A program made the position numbers and the translations under genes. 53,266 nucleotides of DNA from Pseudomonas fluorescens. GTDB taxonomy: Bacteria; Pseudomonadota; Gammaproteobacteria; Pseudomonadales; Pseudomonadaceae. Positions within the stretch are counted from its first letter, which is position 1. Every line of letters begins with the position of its first letter. Positions 26,007 to 35,570 of this stretch are shown piece by piece. The stretch lies in NCBI RefSeq assembly GCF_018614775.1, contig NZ_JAGGOF010000031.1:1-53266 (forward strand), given 5' to 3'. The notes under the pieces were generated by a model. The model ran no database searches. It saw nothing but the letters and a program-made list of their open reading frames with translations, and was not told the DNA's origin.

Positions 26007-29000
26007 ATGAGTGACTCCGACACTTCAATAACGGATAACTACGTCAGTTTTCTGAACGTGTTCAAGTTGAAAGATCTTGAACAGGCATTAACTTCATACA
26101 AGGGCACCGATCAATACGACGCCGTGCTGCGCTACTACACGGGGTGCATCGCTTCGCTGGACAGCCCGCAGATGTTGGAACCCCTGGGGTTGCTCAAGCA
26201 GGCGCTGGGAGCGCTGGGAGGAAACGGTCGCAAGCGTCGGGCATCGGGTTCGCAACCTCCGGCGAGGCCCGATGAAGTCCCGGCGGGCCTGGCAAACCTC
26301 TACACGCGCCTGGAAGGTTTTGAAGCACGCCTGCACAACAGCCTCGAACAACTCAGGCAACCGGCCACCGAAGTCCCGAAGCAACTGCATTTTGCCTGGC
26401 TGGGCGGCGGCATTGGCGACATTCAGCACGACTACATCAATCTCTGGAAACGGGTGATGGCCCCCCAGGGTCACTCACTCAACCTCTGGTACGACAGCGA
26501 CGCGTTGCTGGCCTATGAAACCAACCGGATCATTGTCGAGGCGGCCAAGGCCGATGCCATGCTCAATGGCGGGCAAGGCACTGATGATGCGATCAGCTTG
26601 GGTGACCTTTATGAAGAGCGGGCTATTGTCCTGAAGCAGCAGATGTACGCCCACATCACTCAAGCCGTGGGAAAGGGCGCAAGCGCCGACGACGCACGGA
26701 TCGATTTGCTGGTTCGCGCCTATGGCCAGGATGAAGCGCGGCTGCGCACATTGAAGCGCGACAACACGTTGAGCCTCAAGGCGCTGGCCGAGGACGACCT
26801 GACCCTGCGCGACCTTGCCAAGGGCGAGTTGCCGCTGCGTCTGGACACGCTGTACCGGCGTGAGATCTGCCTGCGCGGCAATTTCGCGGCGGCCTCCGAT
26901 ATCGTCCGGGTCGAGGCACTGTTCGCCGAGGGCGGTCGCTACGCCGATGTCGATAACCTGCCGCCATTGGTCGATAAGCTCGGCGAGGTGGACATCCGGG
27001 GGTTCAAGACCGATGCGCGCCTGGGGGTGCTGCAGTTATTGCTCGACCGCAATCCCGACTGGATGCCTGGCCGCCAGGCGCTGCGCAGCCGATACACCGA
27101 CTATTTCACCGAGATCCCGGCGCAGCACCGCGCGGCACTTGAACGTTTTGCCGACAGCCAACCCGACCTGAACCGGGTGTTTCGCCCGCCGGTGGAACGC
27201 CTGGCGCACCCGAACGGCCTGCGAGCGGTGGCCGAGCAACATACCGTGAGCAATGCGTTTCTGATGGCCCACCCCGGCTCGGCCGTGCTCGACACGGTCA
27301 TCGAGCGGTTCCGGCGCAATTATGAAGTCGTTGATGCCATGTCGCGTCTGGCCGATGAGGACAACACCGGCCTCACCAATGTCGAAGGTTTGATGGCGCA
27401 TGCGCTGAAGGCGGCGGCGCAGGTGTTCGGTTCCTTGCGCGAAATGCCTGCCGAGGATGAGCTGGCCGTGTCGCTGGTGGCCCAGGCTGCCGCGACCTAT
27501 TACAGCGACGGCATCCGTCCTCAGAGCGAGGGGACGATTTACCTCACGGGGCCTGCCGCGATGCGCAGTGGCATGGCCGATTACGAACGGGCGCACTTCA
27601 CGCCGCGAACTGCCCTGGAATGGCAGAAGGACACCCGGATCGAGGCCGTTGCCACGGTCAACCGGGCCACCGAGGAAGAGCTGGACCACTCCTGGAAGGA
27701 AAACGAAAGTGACACCCACCAATGGCTTGCCAATGAGAAAAAGCGCTGGCAGGACGGGCGCTTCAAAGCCCGCTACGCAGGCGACCTGAAGCAACTGCTC
27801 CGATACCGGACCCTCGAGTTCGACCACGGTTGGCCGCTGATCGAGGGGCGCCCGGTGTTATCGACCGCGCTGTTGCAGCATCTGGCTGATGAGCTGGGCG
27901 AACCCTTCATGAACGCGATGAACCAGAGCCATGATGGTGCGGTGACGTTCAACAAGGTCATTGCCCTGAGCTTCGATGAGCGTCAGTCGATCCGGACCCA
28001 GGAAGCGTCCGTGCTGCTGCCCGCGTCGTCGAGCAACTCACAGACCCGGCAGCTGTCTGTCGATGAACTCCTGGGCCGGCTCGCCAAGGACCGTTTCGAC
28101 CTCGTACAACTGAGCCCCTTGCAGCGCCTGCAGCTCGGTGCCCTGGTCGGCGCCAAGGCGCTGGATAACCGCAGCTTCGACGCCGTTCGCCCGCAGCTCG
28201 AAAACCTGGCCAACAGCCTCGTCGAGCTGGGCACCGCCGGGCGCTACGCGGCGATCGAGCGCCTGTTGTATCAGCATCGGGCGCCGTCGTTCCTTGCCGG
28301 GCTCGCCCACGCGGCCGACGCACCGGGGCATTCCGAAACCGCCCTGGGCCTGAAGAAACAGGCGCTGGAGCAAGCATTGACGTTGCGCCAATGGGGCCAG
28401 CTCGCTGCCCGGATCCAGCAGGTGGCAAAGCTTGAGTACCGCGACCGGATTGCCGAGCGCCTGGGCAACGTCCTCGACGTTTTCGATGCCGCCGTCATCA
28501 AGCTCGTCCCGCAGGATCTGTTGCTTCAGGGCGCCGGCGACCGGGTGGGCGGACGGTGTTATCCACTGGCCCTGACCATGGCGGCCGCCTTGTCCGAAGG
28601 GCCGTCGGCAGCCTATACCTTGCGCGGTCGGTTCTACCTGGGGGTGCTTGAGCCCGAGGGCAGCGATTCGGTGACGTTCCTCAACAGCCTGGAATTGCTG
28701 CGCGATGTGCAGGTCGGCGACGTTGGCAGCGCCCTGGCGCGTGCGAGCCTGGACGAAGTGGTGGGCATCCTGCGTGCCCGTACCACCACCAGCACGCTGA
28801 TGCTCAATTCCGACAACCACGCCATGCTGGTGGCGAGAACCTTTGACGGCGGGCAAAGCACTTACCACTTCTACGATCCGAATTTTGGCCTGTTCGAATT
28901 CGAGAATTCCGCCCGGTTCGGACAGGCCTTGAACCGCTTCTTTGTCCAGCAGGGCATGGCCGGCCAATACGCGGCCTATGGCGACGGGGCACGTCCGACC

Positions 29001-32000
29001 TTTGATCTGATCGAGTTGGACGGCGCGCGGGTGGCCAATGTGGCGTTGCCCGGAGCGATCCGGGTTGCGGAGTTGCTGCGCCCCGGCGGGTTGCCGGAGC
29101 AATCGAAACACCCCGTCAGACAACGGTTGGCCTCGGCCCGAGGGCAATCGCTGATGAACAACCCGCGCCTGGGCGCCGCTTTGCTGGCCCTGGACGGCCA
29201 TGGCTGGGCGCAACAGATTGCGCAGGTGACGTCCCGGCTCAAGCAGGCCAATCAGCTGGCGCCCGGGCTCGTGCCGCTGTTCGACACCCTGGAGGTGACG
29301 CCCGACGGGGCCTACCGGATGAGCTTCATCGATCCTTCGGACGCTGAACGCCTGGTGCGGGTCATCACCGATGACCATCGCCTGCTGCGGATCAAAAATC
29401 ATCTTTCGGAATGTTTTTCGGCCTTGGCCAACAAACCCCTCGTTCCGGGCGATCCCACCGAGGTCGGCAGCGTCCATACCTTGAACGCCGGGTTTGCCGT
29501 GCAAGCCCTGATGAACGCCCTGAGGCACCAGGAAGGGGCCGAGCGGCCGCTGACCCTGGCGGTCCGCCTGCATGCCTATGTCAGTTATGCGCAGTTGGTG
29601 CATGGCAACGTGGTCGACATCGCCGGCCTCGTGGGGCTGGTCCGGCAAGCGCTGGCCGAAGATAAATTGATTGCCGACACGGTCGCGCCGGTGGTCAAGG
29701 CCGCCGTGGGCGCCCGCGTGGGCGAAGCGGCCGGAGGCTTGTTGCAACTGGCGAATGTCGGGTTCGACATTTACCAGTTGGCCACCGCGCAAGACGACGT
29801 GACCCGTGCCCAGTTCGGCACGCAACTGGCGTTCGATTCGGCCGGTCTGGTGTTGTCGGTGGGCGCTTATGCTGCCGGTGCCACCGCCGGCGCGGTGCTT
29901 GGCGGCGCTGCGGTCATTCTGGGGGGCTTGGCGGTGGGCGTGGCGGCGCTGGCCCAGGGCTTTGCCACGATTGCCGAGGAAGCCCGGCAGGTCGGGCTGT
30001 TTTTCGATGAAGTGGAAAAGGCGCACCTCCAGGCCTATCGGTTCAACGCCGCCCATCGCGCCTGGATGCCGCGCGCGTCGCTGATCGTCCAGGCGGTGGA
30101 TCTGGCGCGCGGCGAACTGAGGCTGGACAGCCCCAGGCTGTATCCGTTGCGGGATCATTTCGGCGTACCGACGTTCGACGCCGATTACGCACGGGCGATC
30201 AATATCCGCCGGGAACTGGACCTGCCGGAGCGCGTCCGGTTCACGCCGCCGGCAGGGCAAACCGTCGTGCTGCCTTGTACCCCCGAGACCTGTTACGCCT
30301 ATGAGTACAAGGCGTTGCCTTTTGCGACGCTGCGCCATGACACCGGGTTCGACGTTGCGCGGCGCCTGGAGAAAAAGAACGCCCAGGGCGAGTGGCTGTT
30401 CCTGTTTTCCTTCTACTCATTTCCCAGCGAATACATCCTTCACCGCCTGACGCTGCCCGACTATCGGCCAACGGTGGTCAATGTGCGACTCGATGCCGTC
30501 GAGCGCTCGTTGGTGGTGCCGGTTATCCCGCCGATCTGGCACGACAAAATCACCTACCGGATCCGTGGCGCCGGCAAACGATGCGTCGTGGCGCTCAACC
30601 CGGGTGTGAGGCTGACCCTGGAGTCGGCGGGGGCGCAGGCGTCGAGTTGGGTGCTCGACGCCTCCTGGGCGCAGGAGAGTGATGTGCGGATCGAGGCCGC
30701 CACGAAACTCTTCATCGGCGGCATCCAGGTTGCGTTTACGGGCGCGGGTCGCCACGAAACGCTGCTGCGGTTGCGCAATAACCTGGTGTTCCAGTTCGTG
30801 CCTGGCGAGCACGAACTCGCCCTGGTCGAACAGGACGTCCCACCGGGCATGGACCGACAGGCGTTGCAGGAACATCTCAGGACCCTGGCCCGTGAGCATC
30901 GTCTGGTGATGCCGTATACGCCGGTCCGAGGTTACCCGATTCCGTTCGAAAAACCGGGCGAGCCGCGCACCACCACCGCCTGGTATGACGCCAGTGAGGA
31001 GCGTTTCCTCTACATCCGTAACGAGGACGTGCTCGAAGCCGAAGACACGCTGCTGGGGGCGGTGGCAGGCGGTTACGCCTGGTTCTACGAACCGGAGAAT
31101 TTCCTGATATGGCAAGTCGACGCGGTCACCGGGTTGCTCAGCCATCGTTACCGGTTGCTGGTCAATACCGGTGAGGCTGCCGGCACCATGAGGATCACCC
31201 GCATCGAAGCGGACGCCCAAGGGGTGATTCATGTGGTCCAGGAAATCGCTCGCGCGACCCGGGCCAGCGATGTGCTGGTCTATGTGATCCATGAGGGGCA
31301 GTTGCTGCTGAGCTCCATCACCCGCGACCGCGACGACGCCCTGGAGTCAGTGCTCAGCGCCCGCGACACACTGGCCGACTGGTCGCAGGTGTTGGGCAGC
31401 CATTACGCCTTCAAGCCGGACAGCGGCGATGAAGCCTTCGTGACGGTCGACTGGCAGCCGGCACCGTTTGTTTCGGTGTGCTGGAAGATCAAGTCACACT
31501 GGCGCGACATGGCCTGGGTTCGTCACGGCGACCGGCTGATCATCCGCCCCTCGACGAGCCCCGGCCATGCCTATCGCGGCTGGAACGACTCGATCAAGAA
31601 CATGACCGACATGACCTTGCTGACCCTGGCGGACGACGGTGATGTGTTTGTCATCTACCACAAGCTCACGCAGCAACTGTGCCGCAAGCAATGCACTTGG
31701 GTTGCGGGAAAAGCGCAGTGGGCAGAGACATGGATGCATGTGGACAAGCTCGAACATGTCGTCGCCGTCGACGGCGGCTACGTGGCGCTGACCTCAGATG
31801 GTGTGTTCTTTAACCTGACCCGGCAGGGCAACGTTGAGCTGGGCGGCGTGAGTGACCTGTGGCTCAAGGACCGTCCGCAGTGGTGGCTGGCCTTGGCGCC
31901 CCTTGCCCGGCAATACGCCACCGAGCGCCTGGCCATTGTCGGGTTGAGTAACTTCAGCGGTGACGCAAAGTTGTGTGCCTGGTACGTCGCAGGCCGTCTG

Positions 32001-33095
32001 CTGCTGGCTGACCTGGGGCACGGTAAGGAAGTGCGTTTGCTGGGGGTGACGCCGGACAGCGAGGCGGCCTGGTTATTCGAGGTCGCCAGTGGCGAAGTCT
32101 ATCGCCAGGCATTTATTGACCCGCAGGCACTGGCGGCCGCGTTCGCCCAAGGCTCGAGGCTGCTACTGGCGGACGCGCTACCGGTCGCCGCGCGCGAATG
32201 GGCCCCTTACCCATTCGCTGAACTGACGATTGAAGGGACCGGGCTGCGGGGCGTCACCCGCGACGGCGTGGTGATGCGACTGCGTGACCGCCAGCCCGCC
32301 GTGATCTGCGGCGTCACCCAGGCATGGGGCGCCGCTCAGGCCGGTCGGGAGTACGAGCACCTCAAGCAACTGACCGACAGCGAGCCTCACGCCGGGCTGC
32401 TGTCGATCGAGGCTGCCGACAGCCTGAGGTGGCTGGTCGTCGAAACCGGTCGCGTAATCCGCGTGCCCCGGGCCGCAATGCCGGAATCCTTCGAGGTATT
32501 GGGGACCCGGCAACGGAGCAACGTGCTGCTGCATGAGGACAAGGACCGAAGGTTGTTGACCTATCCGGACCGGGCAAGCGCCGGGCCACTCGATTATGTC
32601 CGGCGCGACGGTGAGGTGTTGGTCGTCGAGGGACAAGTGAAGGTCGATGATGTCCTGCCGCTGGTACCGGACGATGTCACTACGCTGGTCCTGCGCATGG
32701 GGCAGGGCGCCGCAGCTTACCGGTTATCCAGGGCGCTGTGGTTGCGACTCGAGTCGGTCGTCCTCGACAGTCGGCATTGGCTGGATGGGCCGGCCCAGGC
32801 GCCCGCGAGCCTGATCTGGGAGCTGGATGAGCCGGACCGGTTGATGCTGAGCATCGTCGGCGAACACCTGGTGATCATCGATCCGGACAGCGGACACAGT
32901 GTGATCTTTCGGCAGGGGAACGCCGCCGACGTCAATGTGCGTGGCAACATCCGGCTGGGGTTCGGGGGGGCGCAAACCCATGCTGTTTCGACGCTGGTGC
33001 AGCTGTTGCTCGCCCGGCAGGATGCCCAGGGCAGTGCAACGCTGAAAGCCCTGGCAAGCGTGTCCAGGGCCGTGGAGAACAACCGCGTGGATTAA
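26007..33095 (+). CDS. Giant LifA/TcdB-like glycosyltransferase-protease toxin
   Basis: The 2362-residue protein begins with a glucosyltransferase domain of the clostridial TcdA/TcdB type: KQLHFAWLGGGIGD (W131), then AAASDIVRVEALFAEGGRYADVDNLP with D298, R301 and the metal-binding D314-V-D316. A second module has a C-H-D triad like YopT/C58 proteases: GRCYPLAL (C851), DNHAMLV (H938) and YDPNFG (D957). A hydrophobic alanine/glycine-rich stretch at 1281-1319 resembles the TcdB membrane-insertion region. The last 1000 residues look beta-rich; no clostridial CROP repeats are seen. There is no signal peptide. GT plus C58-like protease is the plan of lymphostatin LifA/Efa1. Likely a contact or released toxin modifying host GTPases; the target is unknown. 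GC is like its neighbours. Confidence 0.88.
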   Translation: MSDSDTSITDNYVSFLNVFKLKDLEQALTSYKGTDQYDAVLRYYTGCIASLDSPQMLEPLGLLKQALGALGGNGRKRRASGSQPPARPDEVPAGLANLYTRLEGFEARLHNSLEQLRQPATEVPKQLHFAWLGGGIGDIQHDYINLWKRVMAPQGHSLNLWYDSDALLAYETNRIIVEAAKADAMLNGGQGTDDAISLGDLYEERAIVLKQQMYAHITQAVGKGASADDARIDLLVRAYGQDEARLRTLKRDNTLSLKALAEDDLTLRDLAKGELPLRLDTLYRREICLRGNFAAASDIVRVEALFAEGGRYADVDNLPPLVDKLGEVDIRGFKTDARLGVLQLLLDRNPDWMPGRQALRSRYTDYFTEIPAQHRAALERFADSQPDLNRVFRPPVERLAHPNGLRAVAEQHTVSNAFLMAHPGSAVLDTVIERFRRNYEVVDAMSRLADEDNTGLTNVEGLMAHALKAAAQVFGSLREMPAEDELAVSLVAQAAATYYSDGIRPQSEGTIYLTGPAAMRSGMADYERAHFTPRTALEWQKDTRIEAVATVNRATEEELDHSWKENESDTHQWLANEKKRWQDGRFKARYAGDLKQLLRYRTLEFDHGWPLIEGRPVLSTALLQHLADELGEPFMNAMNQSHDGAVTFNKVIALSFDERQSIRTQEASVLLPASSSNSQTRQLSVDELLGRLAKDRFDLVQLSPLQRLQLGALVGAKALDNRSFDAVRPQLENLANSLVELGTAGRYAAIERLLYQHRAPSFLAGLAHAADAPGHSETALGLKKQALEQALTLRQWGQLAARIQQVAKLEYRDRIAERLGNVLDVFDAAVIKLVPQDLLLQGAGDRVGGRCYPLALTMAAALSEGPSAAYTLRGRFYLGVLEPEGSDSVTFLNSLELLRDVQVGDVGSALARASLDEVVGILRARTTTSTLMLNSDNHAMLVARTFDGGQSTYHFYDPNFGLFEFENSARFGQALNRFFVQQGMAGQYAAYGDGARPTFDLIELDGARVANVALPGAIRVAELLRPGGLPEQSKHPVRQRLASARGQSLMNNPRLGAALLALDGHGWAQQIAQVTSRLKQANQLAPGLVPLFDTLEVTPDGAYRMSFIDPSDAERLVRVITDDHRLLRIKNHLSECFSALANKPLVPGDPTEVGSVHTLNAGFAVQALMNALRHQEGAERPLTLAVRLHAYVSYAQLVHGNVVDIAGLVGLVRQALAEDKLIADTVAPVVKAAVGARVGEAAGGLLQLANVGFDIYQLATAQDDVTRAQFGTQLAFDSAGLVLSVGAYAAGATAGAVLGGAAVILGGLAVGVAALAQGFATIAEEARQVGLFFDEVEKAHLQAYRFNAAHRAWMPRASLIVQAVDLARGELRLDSPRLYPLRDHFGVPTFDADYARAINIRRELDLPERVRFTPPAGQTVVLPCTPETCYAYEYKALPFATLRHDTGFDVARRLEKKNAQGEWLFLFSFYSFPSEYILHRLTLPDYRPTVVNVRLDAVERSLVVPVIPPIWHDKITYRIRGAGKRCVVALNPGVRLTLESAGAQASSWVLDASWAQESDVRIEAATKLFIGGIQVAFTGAGRHETLLRLRNNLVFQFVPGEHELALVEQDVPPGMDRQALQEHLRTLAREHRLVMPYTPVRGYPIPFEKPGEPRTTTAWYDASEERFLYIRNEDVLEAEDTLLGAVAGGYAWFYEPENFLIWQVDAVTGLLSHRYRLLVNTGEAAGTMRITRIEADAQGVIHVVQEIARATRASDVLVYVIHEGQLLLSSITRDRDDALESVLSARDTLADWSQVLGSHYAFKPDSGDEAFVTVDWQPAPFVSVCWKIKSHWRDMAWVRHGDRLIIRPSTSPGHAYRGWNDSIKNMTDMTLLTLADDGDVFVIYHKLTQQLCRKQCTWVAGKAQWAETWMHVDKLEHVVAVDGGYVALTSDGVFFNLTRQGNVELGGVSDLWLKDRPQWWLALAPLARQYATERLAIVGLSNFSGDAKLCAWYVAGRLLLADLGHGKEVRLLGVTPDSEAAWLFEVASGEVYRQAFIDPQALAAAFAQGSRLLLADALPVAAREWAPYPFAELTIEGTGLRGVTRDGVVMRLRDRQPAVICGVTQAWGAAQAGREYEHLKQLTDSEPHAGLLSIEAADSLRWLVVETGRVIRVPRAAMPESFEVLGTRQRSNVLLHEDKDRRLLTYPDRASAGPLDYVRRDGEVLVVEGQVKVDDVLPLVPDDVTTLVLRMGQGAAAYRLSRALWLRLESVVLDSRHWLDGPAQAPASLIWELDEPDRLMLSIVGEHLVIIDPDSGHSVIFRQGNAADVNVRGNIRLGFGGAQTHAVSTLVQLLLARQDAQGSATLKALASVSRAVENNRVD

Positions 33096-33125
33096 TGACC
33101 GGTGTCGGTTTCACCTGCCGGTCAT
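33095..33125. terminator. Stem-loop between convergent toxin and marC
   Basis: ATGACCGG and CCGGTCAT pair with a 15-nt loop, covering the 3' ends of the toxin gene and of marC (its stop codon is in the right arm). No T-run on either side; a bidirectional terminator is plausible. Confidence 0.5.
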
Positions 33126-33718
33126 GGCACCAGATAGCCCTTGACGCCAGTGAAGATGATCTGCGCGGCCAGCGCACAGACAAACAACCCCATCAGGCGG
33201 CTGACGATCTGCAGGCCCTGGTCGCCCAGGATCCGCTCGATGCGGCTGGACAGGTAGAGCACGACACCCACGGTGAGACTGGCCAGGGCGATGCTGATGA
33301 TGGCCATGAGCTTGTCGTCCCAGTGCGGCTGGCTCACGCCCATCACCAGCAGCGCGCCGATGGTGCCGGGGCCGACGGTCAATGGAATGGTCAGCGGGAC
33401 GATGGTGACGTCCTGCTGGACATTGTCGGTCTGCACGGCCGACTTGCCTTGGGCCATGCCCAGCGCCGAGATGAACAGCACGCTGCCGGCGCCGATCCGG
33501 AACGCATCCACGGTGATGCCGAAGACGCTGAAAATTACCCGCCCGAACAGATACAGCAACACGCTGGACACCAGCGTCGCGGTCGCGACCTTCCAGGCCA
33601 GCCTTCGCTGTTCCTTGCGCGAATAACCGCGCGTCAGGCCGATGAAACACGACAACACGAAGAAGGGGCTGTAGAGCACCAGCATCTTCAGGTAAACGCT
33701 GAACAGCACATGGAGCAT
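33122..33718 (-). CDS. MarC-family membrane protein
   Basis: The 198-residue inner-membrane protein has about six helices and the MarC/UPF0056 family blocks: GYSRKEQRRLAWKVA near residue 30, FRIGAGSVLFISALGMAQG, VTIVPLTIPLTVGPGTIGALLVMG and RIERILGDQGLQIVSRLMGLFVCALAAQII. The function of the family is not settled (it is often called NAAT transporter). It lies between the giant toxin (convergent) and the three-paralogue cassette (divergent), and appears to be a conserved core gene. Confidence 0.93.
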   Translation of the reverse strand: MLHVLFSVYLKMLVLYSPFFVLSCFIGLTRGYSRKEQRRLAWKVATATLVSSVLLYLFGRVIFSVFGITVDAFRIGAGSVLFISALGMAQGKSAVQTDNVQQDVTIVPLTIPLTVGPGTIGALLVMGVSQPHWDDKLMAIISIALASLTVGVVLYLSSRIERILGDQGLQIVSRLMGLFVCALAAQIIFTGVKGYLVP

Positions 33719-33970
33719 GGTCGGGGCTCGCGACGGGTGAAATTGACGTGGAGTCTATCAGGCGCCGGGGCGTCTGTCGGCGTGCGGTGAAGAGGAAGTT
33801 ATTAATACTGGGGGATGTTATTTGTGGCGAATGTTAGTGGGTAAGTGTTGTTGATTAGTTGTGGGATAACATTATCTGTCGTTACAGTTTTGCTCTTGTT
33901 GCGTTGCGGGCGGTTGCGTAGTTTTATCGCTCGGGTCCATGGAGGGCCTTAATTCAATAAGGATATATTC
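33719..33970. promoter_or_regulatory. AT-rich divergent intergenic region before the paralogue cassette
   Basis: This 252-nt gap between marC and the first paralogue is much richer in A and T than the surroundings (for example 33797-33895) and must hold the promoters for both directions. No convincing consensus -35/-10 pair or operator could be fixed by eye. Confidence 0.4.
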
Positions 33971-34780
33971 ATGAATGTTAAGTTTGATTCAATTGTGACG
34001 CTCACTGATCGTCTTGGTCGCCTGAAGGCTTATGATGTAACGCCAGACGATGTGGTCATTACCCCGCGTGCCTTCATGGTTGATCCAGTCGGCTTCGATC
34101 CCGTTGTCGAAAAGCCGGACCGCGCTTCGGTTGTAGGGGAAGCGATCCTTTCTTTTGTCTCGGGCATGACGGCGCAAAATCAAGCGGATATCCAGCACTC
34201 CTATCTGTTCGCGTCGCTGGTGGCCAACAAACAGTTTCCACGGGATGAACAAGGCAAGGAGTGGTACCAGCTTTTCCTCCAGGTCATGCAGGACTGCGGC
34301 TGGACCATTCTGCAAAAGTACTACGACACGGTTGCCGCGTCCGGCAAGAGCTTCAAGATGGATCAACTGGTGTTGAAAATCCTCGGCTCTGCCGTGGCGG
34401 CTGCCGCTGTCCCGGGCCCCACCTCGGTGCTGATGCTCAAGGTCGCCGGTGACGCCATCGCTGCCCTGCAAGGCAGTGAAAAGCCACTTCGGGTTTTTGA
34501 TCAGAATATCCAGGAGTCCGGTACCGGGGGCTTTGGGGTGGCGACCTGTCACGAGACCCCGCACGGAGAAGTGATGCTGGCGTTGGGCTCCGTGCGTTTC
34601 ATCAAGCGCACCCATCAGACCAAAGTCCTGTTCGTCGATTGGGACAGCAGTTCGGTCGACCTGTATCGCGGTGAATGCCACATGACCCTGGTGCCGGCCA
34701 TTATCAACCGTACCCGAGATACCATCCTTACAAGGCTGGGTGATCGTGCGCAGAAAAAAATCGATGAATATGAGATCTGA
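33971..34780 (+). CDS. Unrecognised protein, paralogue 1 of three
   Basis: The 269-residue protein has no signal peptide and no family I recognise. After a beta-rich start (VTLTDRLGRLKAYDVTPDDV) comes an alpha-helical part with the motif SYLFASLVANKQF...EWYQLFLQVMQDCGW shared with the two next genes, a hydrophobic alanine-rich segment (ILGSAVAAAAVPGPTSVLMLKVAGDAIAAL), then a beta-rich part and the shared end RTRDTILTRLGDRAQKKIDEY. GGA lies 9 nt before the ATG. The following stem-loop may lower expression of the next genes. A secreted effector, a pore-forming subunit or an immunity protein are all possible. Confidence 0.8.
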   Translation: MNVKFDSIVTLTDRLGRLKAYDVTPDDVVITPRAFMVDPVGFDPVVEKPDRASVVGEAILSFVSGMTAQNQADIQHSYLFASLVANKQFPRDEQGKEWYQLFLQVMQDCGWTILQKYYDTVAASGKSFKMDQLVLKILGSAVAAAAVPGPTSVLMLKVAGDAIAALQGSEKPLRVFDQNIQESGTGGFGVATCHETPHGEVMLALGSVRFIKRTHQTKVLFVDWDSSSVDLYRGECHMTLVPAIINRTRDTILTRLGDRAQKKIDEYEI

Positions 34781-34796
34781 TCTCGTGTGAACGCCT

Positions 34797-34818
34797 GGCG
34801 ACTACTTGGGTAGTCGCC
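34797..34818 (+). terminator. Stem-loop between paralogue 1 and paralogue 2
   Basis: GGCGACTAC and GTAGTCGCC form a perfect 9-bp stem with a TTGG loop, followed by ATCTTT. It looks like a weak rho-independent terminator or attenuator between the first and second genes of the cassette, which may set unequal expression. Confidence 0.6.
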
Positions 34819-34844
34819 ATCTTTAAACGAATCAGGTAATTATC

Positions 34845-35570
34845 ATGAGCGATCATTGTTCGGTTTTTATCAATGCCGGTGCTGTTGTCTTGTTGCCAAT
34901 GAATATGCCGGCGCAGGACAGGCTCGATGTATTGAATTCGGTATTGTTTGCGCAGTTGGTCGCAAACAAGAAGTGCTCGGAACTTTCGCGGGCCGGTGAG
35001 TGGTATGGCGCGTACCGGGAAGTCTTGAAGAATGGCTGGTTGCAGAAGACGATGAAATGGGATCACTTCAGCCTCAATGCGCCTTCGACGGACAACTTGA
35101 TGGGCTGGGTGCAAAAGCGGCTGGGCGCGTCTGTAGAACCAACGCGGGTTGCGCAATTGACTCGCGTATTGAAGCGCCTCGCCGAACTGTCTGGCACCCA
35201 GCCGGCCATTGAATTGCTGCGCGAGCAAGTCCTGCACCCCAAGGAGCCTGAACCGTTGGAAGCGGGGCTTGAAACGACGGACATCGTCAGGCTGCAAGTC
35301 CTGCTGGGCCAGCCGGGGCCTGTGCTGAGCAGTGCCTATCTGGAGTTTGAGGCCAGGCACGTTACTGCCAACCCGCTTGGGCTACTTTTCTCAACCGATC
35401 ATGCGCTGGGCAATATTCAACTGAGGTGCTTCCAGGCCGATTTATCCCAAGCCCTTTATGCGCCTTTTCGAGACGCGATTGTCAAGAAGCTGGGGGACAA
35501 GGCCGCCCGGCATATTGTTGATATTTCGGACGCTGTGGCCCACGAGCAGCCGGAGGGCAGGACGTTATGA
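34845..35570 (+). CDS. Unrecognised protein, paralogue 2 of three
   Basis: The 241-residue protein has the shared N-terminal motif LNSVLFAQLVANKKC...EWYGAYREVLKNGW and the shared C-terminal pattern LYAPFRDAIVKKLGDKAARHIVDI. The middle is helical with LTRVLKRLAELSGTQPAIELLREQV, then a strand-rich segment. It has no signal peptide or transmembrane helix. The ribosome site AGG is 8 nt before the ATG. Its stop codon overlaps the ATG of the third gene (ATGA), so the last two are coupled. I cannot name a function. Confidence 0.8.
   Translation: MSDHCSVFINAGAVVLLPMNMPAQDRLDVLNSVLFAQLVANKKCSELSRAGEWYGAYREVLKNGWLQKTMKWDHFSLNAPSTDNLMGWVQKRLGASVEPTRVAQLTRVLKRLAELSGTQPAIELLREQVLHPKEPEPLEAGLETTDIVRLQVLLGQPGPVLSSAYLEFEARHVTANPLGLLFSTDHALGNIQLRCFQADLSQALYAPFRDAIVKKLGDKAARHIVDISDAVAHEQPEGRTL

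Noticed and set aside
28038..30338. A 766-codon minus-strand frame inside the giant toxin gene
   Set aside because: It mirrors the strongly supported plus-strand toxin, with low-complexity H/Q/R-rich translation typical of shadow frames.
29000..33095. Clostridial-type CROP repeats or RTX nonapeptides in the toxin C-terminus
   Set aside because: No periodic repeat or GGxGxD pattern was seen; the region looks beta-rich but irregular.
26007..33095. Horizontal transfer of the toxin judged from base composition
   Set aside because: The GC content and codon use look like the neighbouring core genes, so recent transfer cannot be claimed.
33780..33970. Prophage or insertion-sequence boundary near the paralogue cassette
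   Set aside because: No transposase, integrase, direct repeats or tRNA fragment was found in the flanks.
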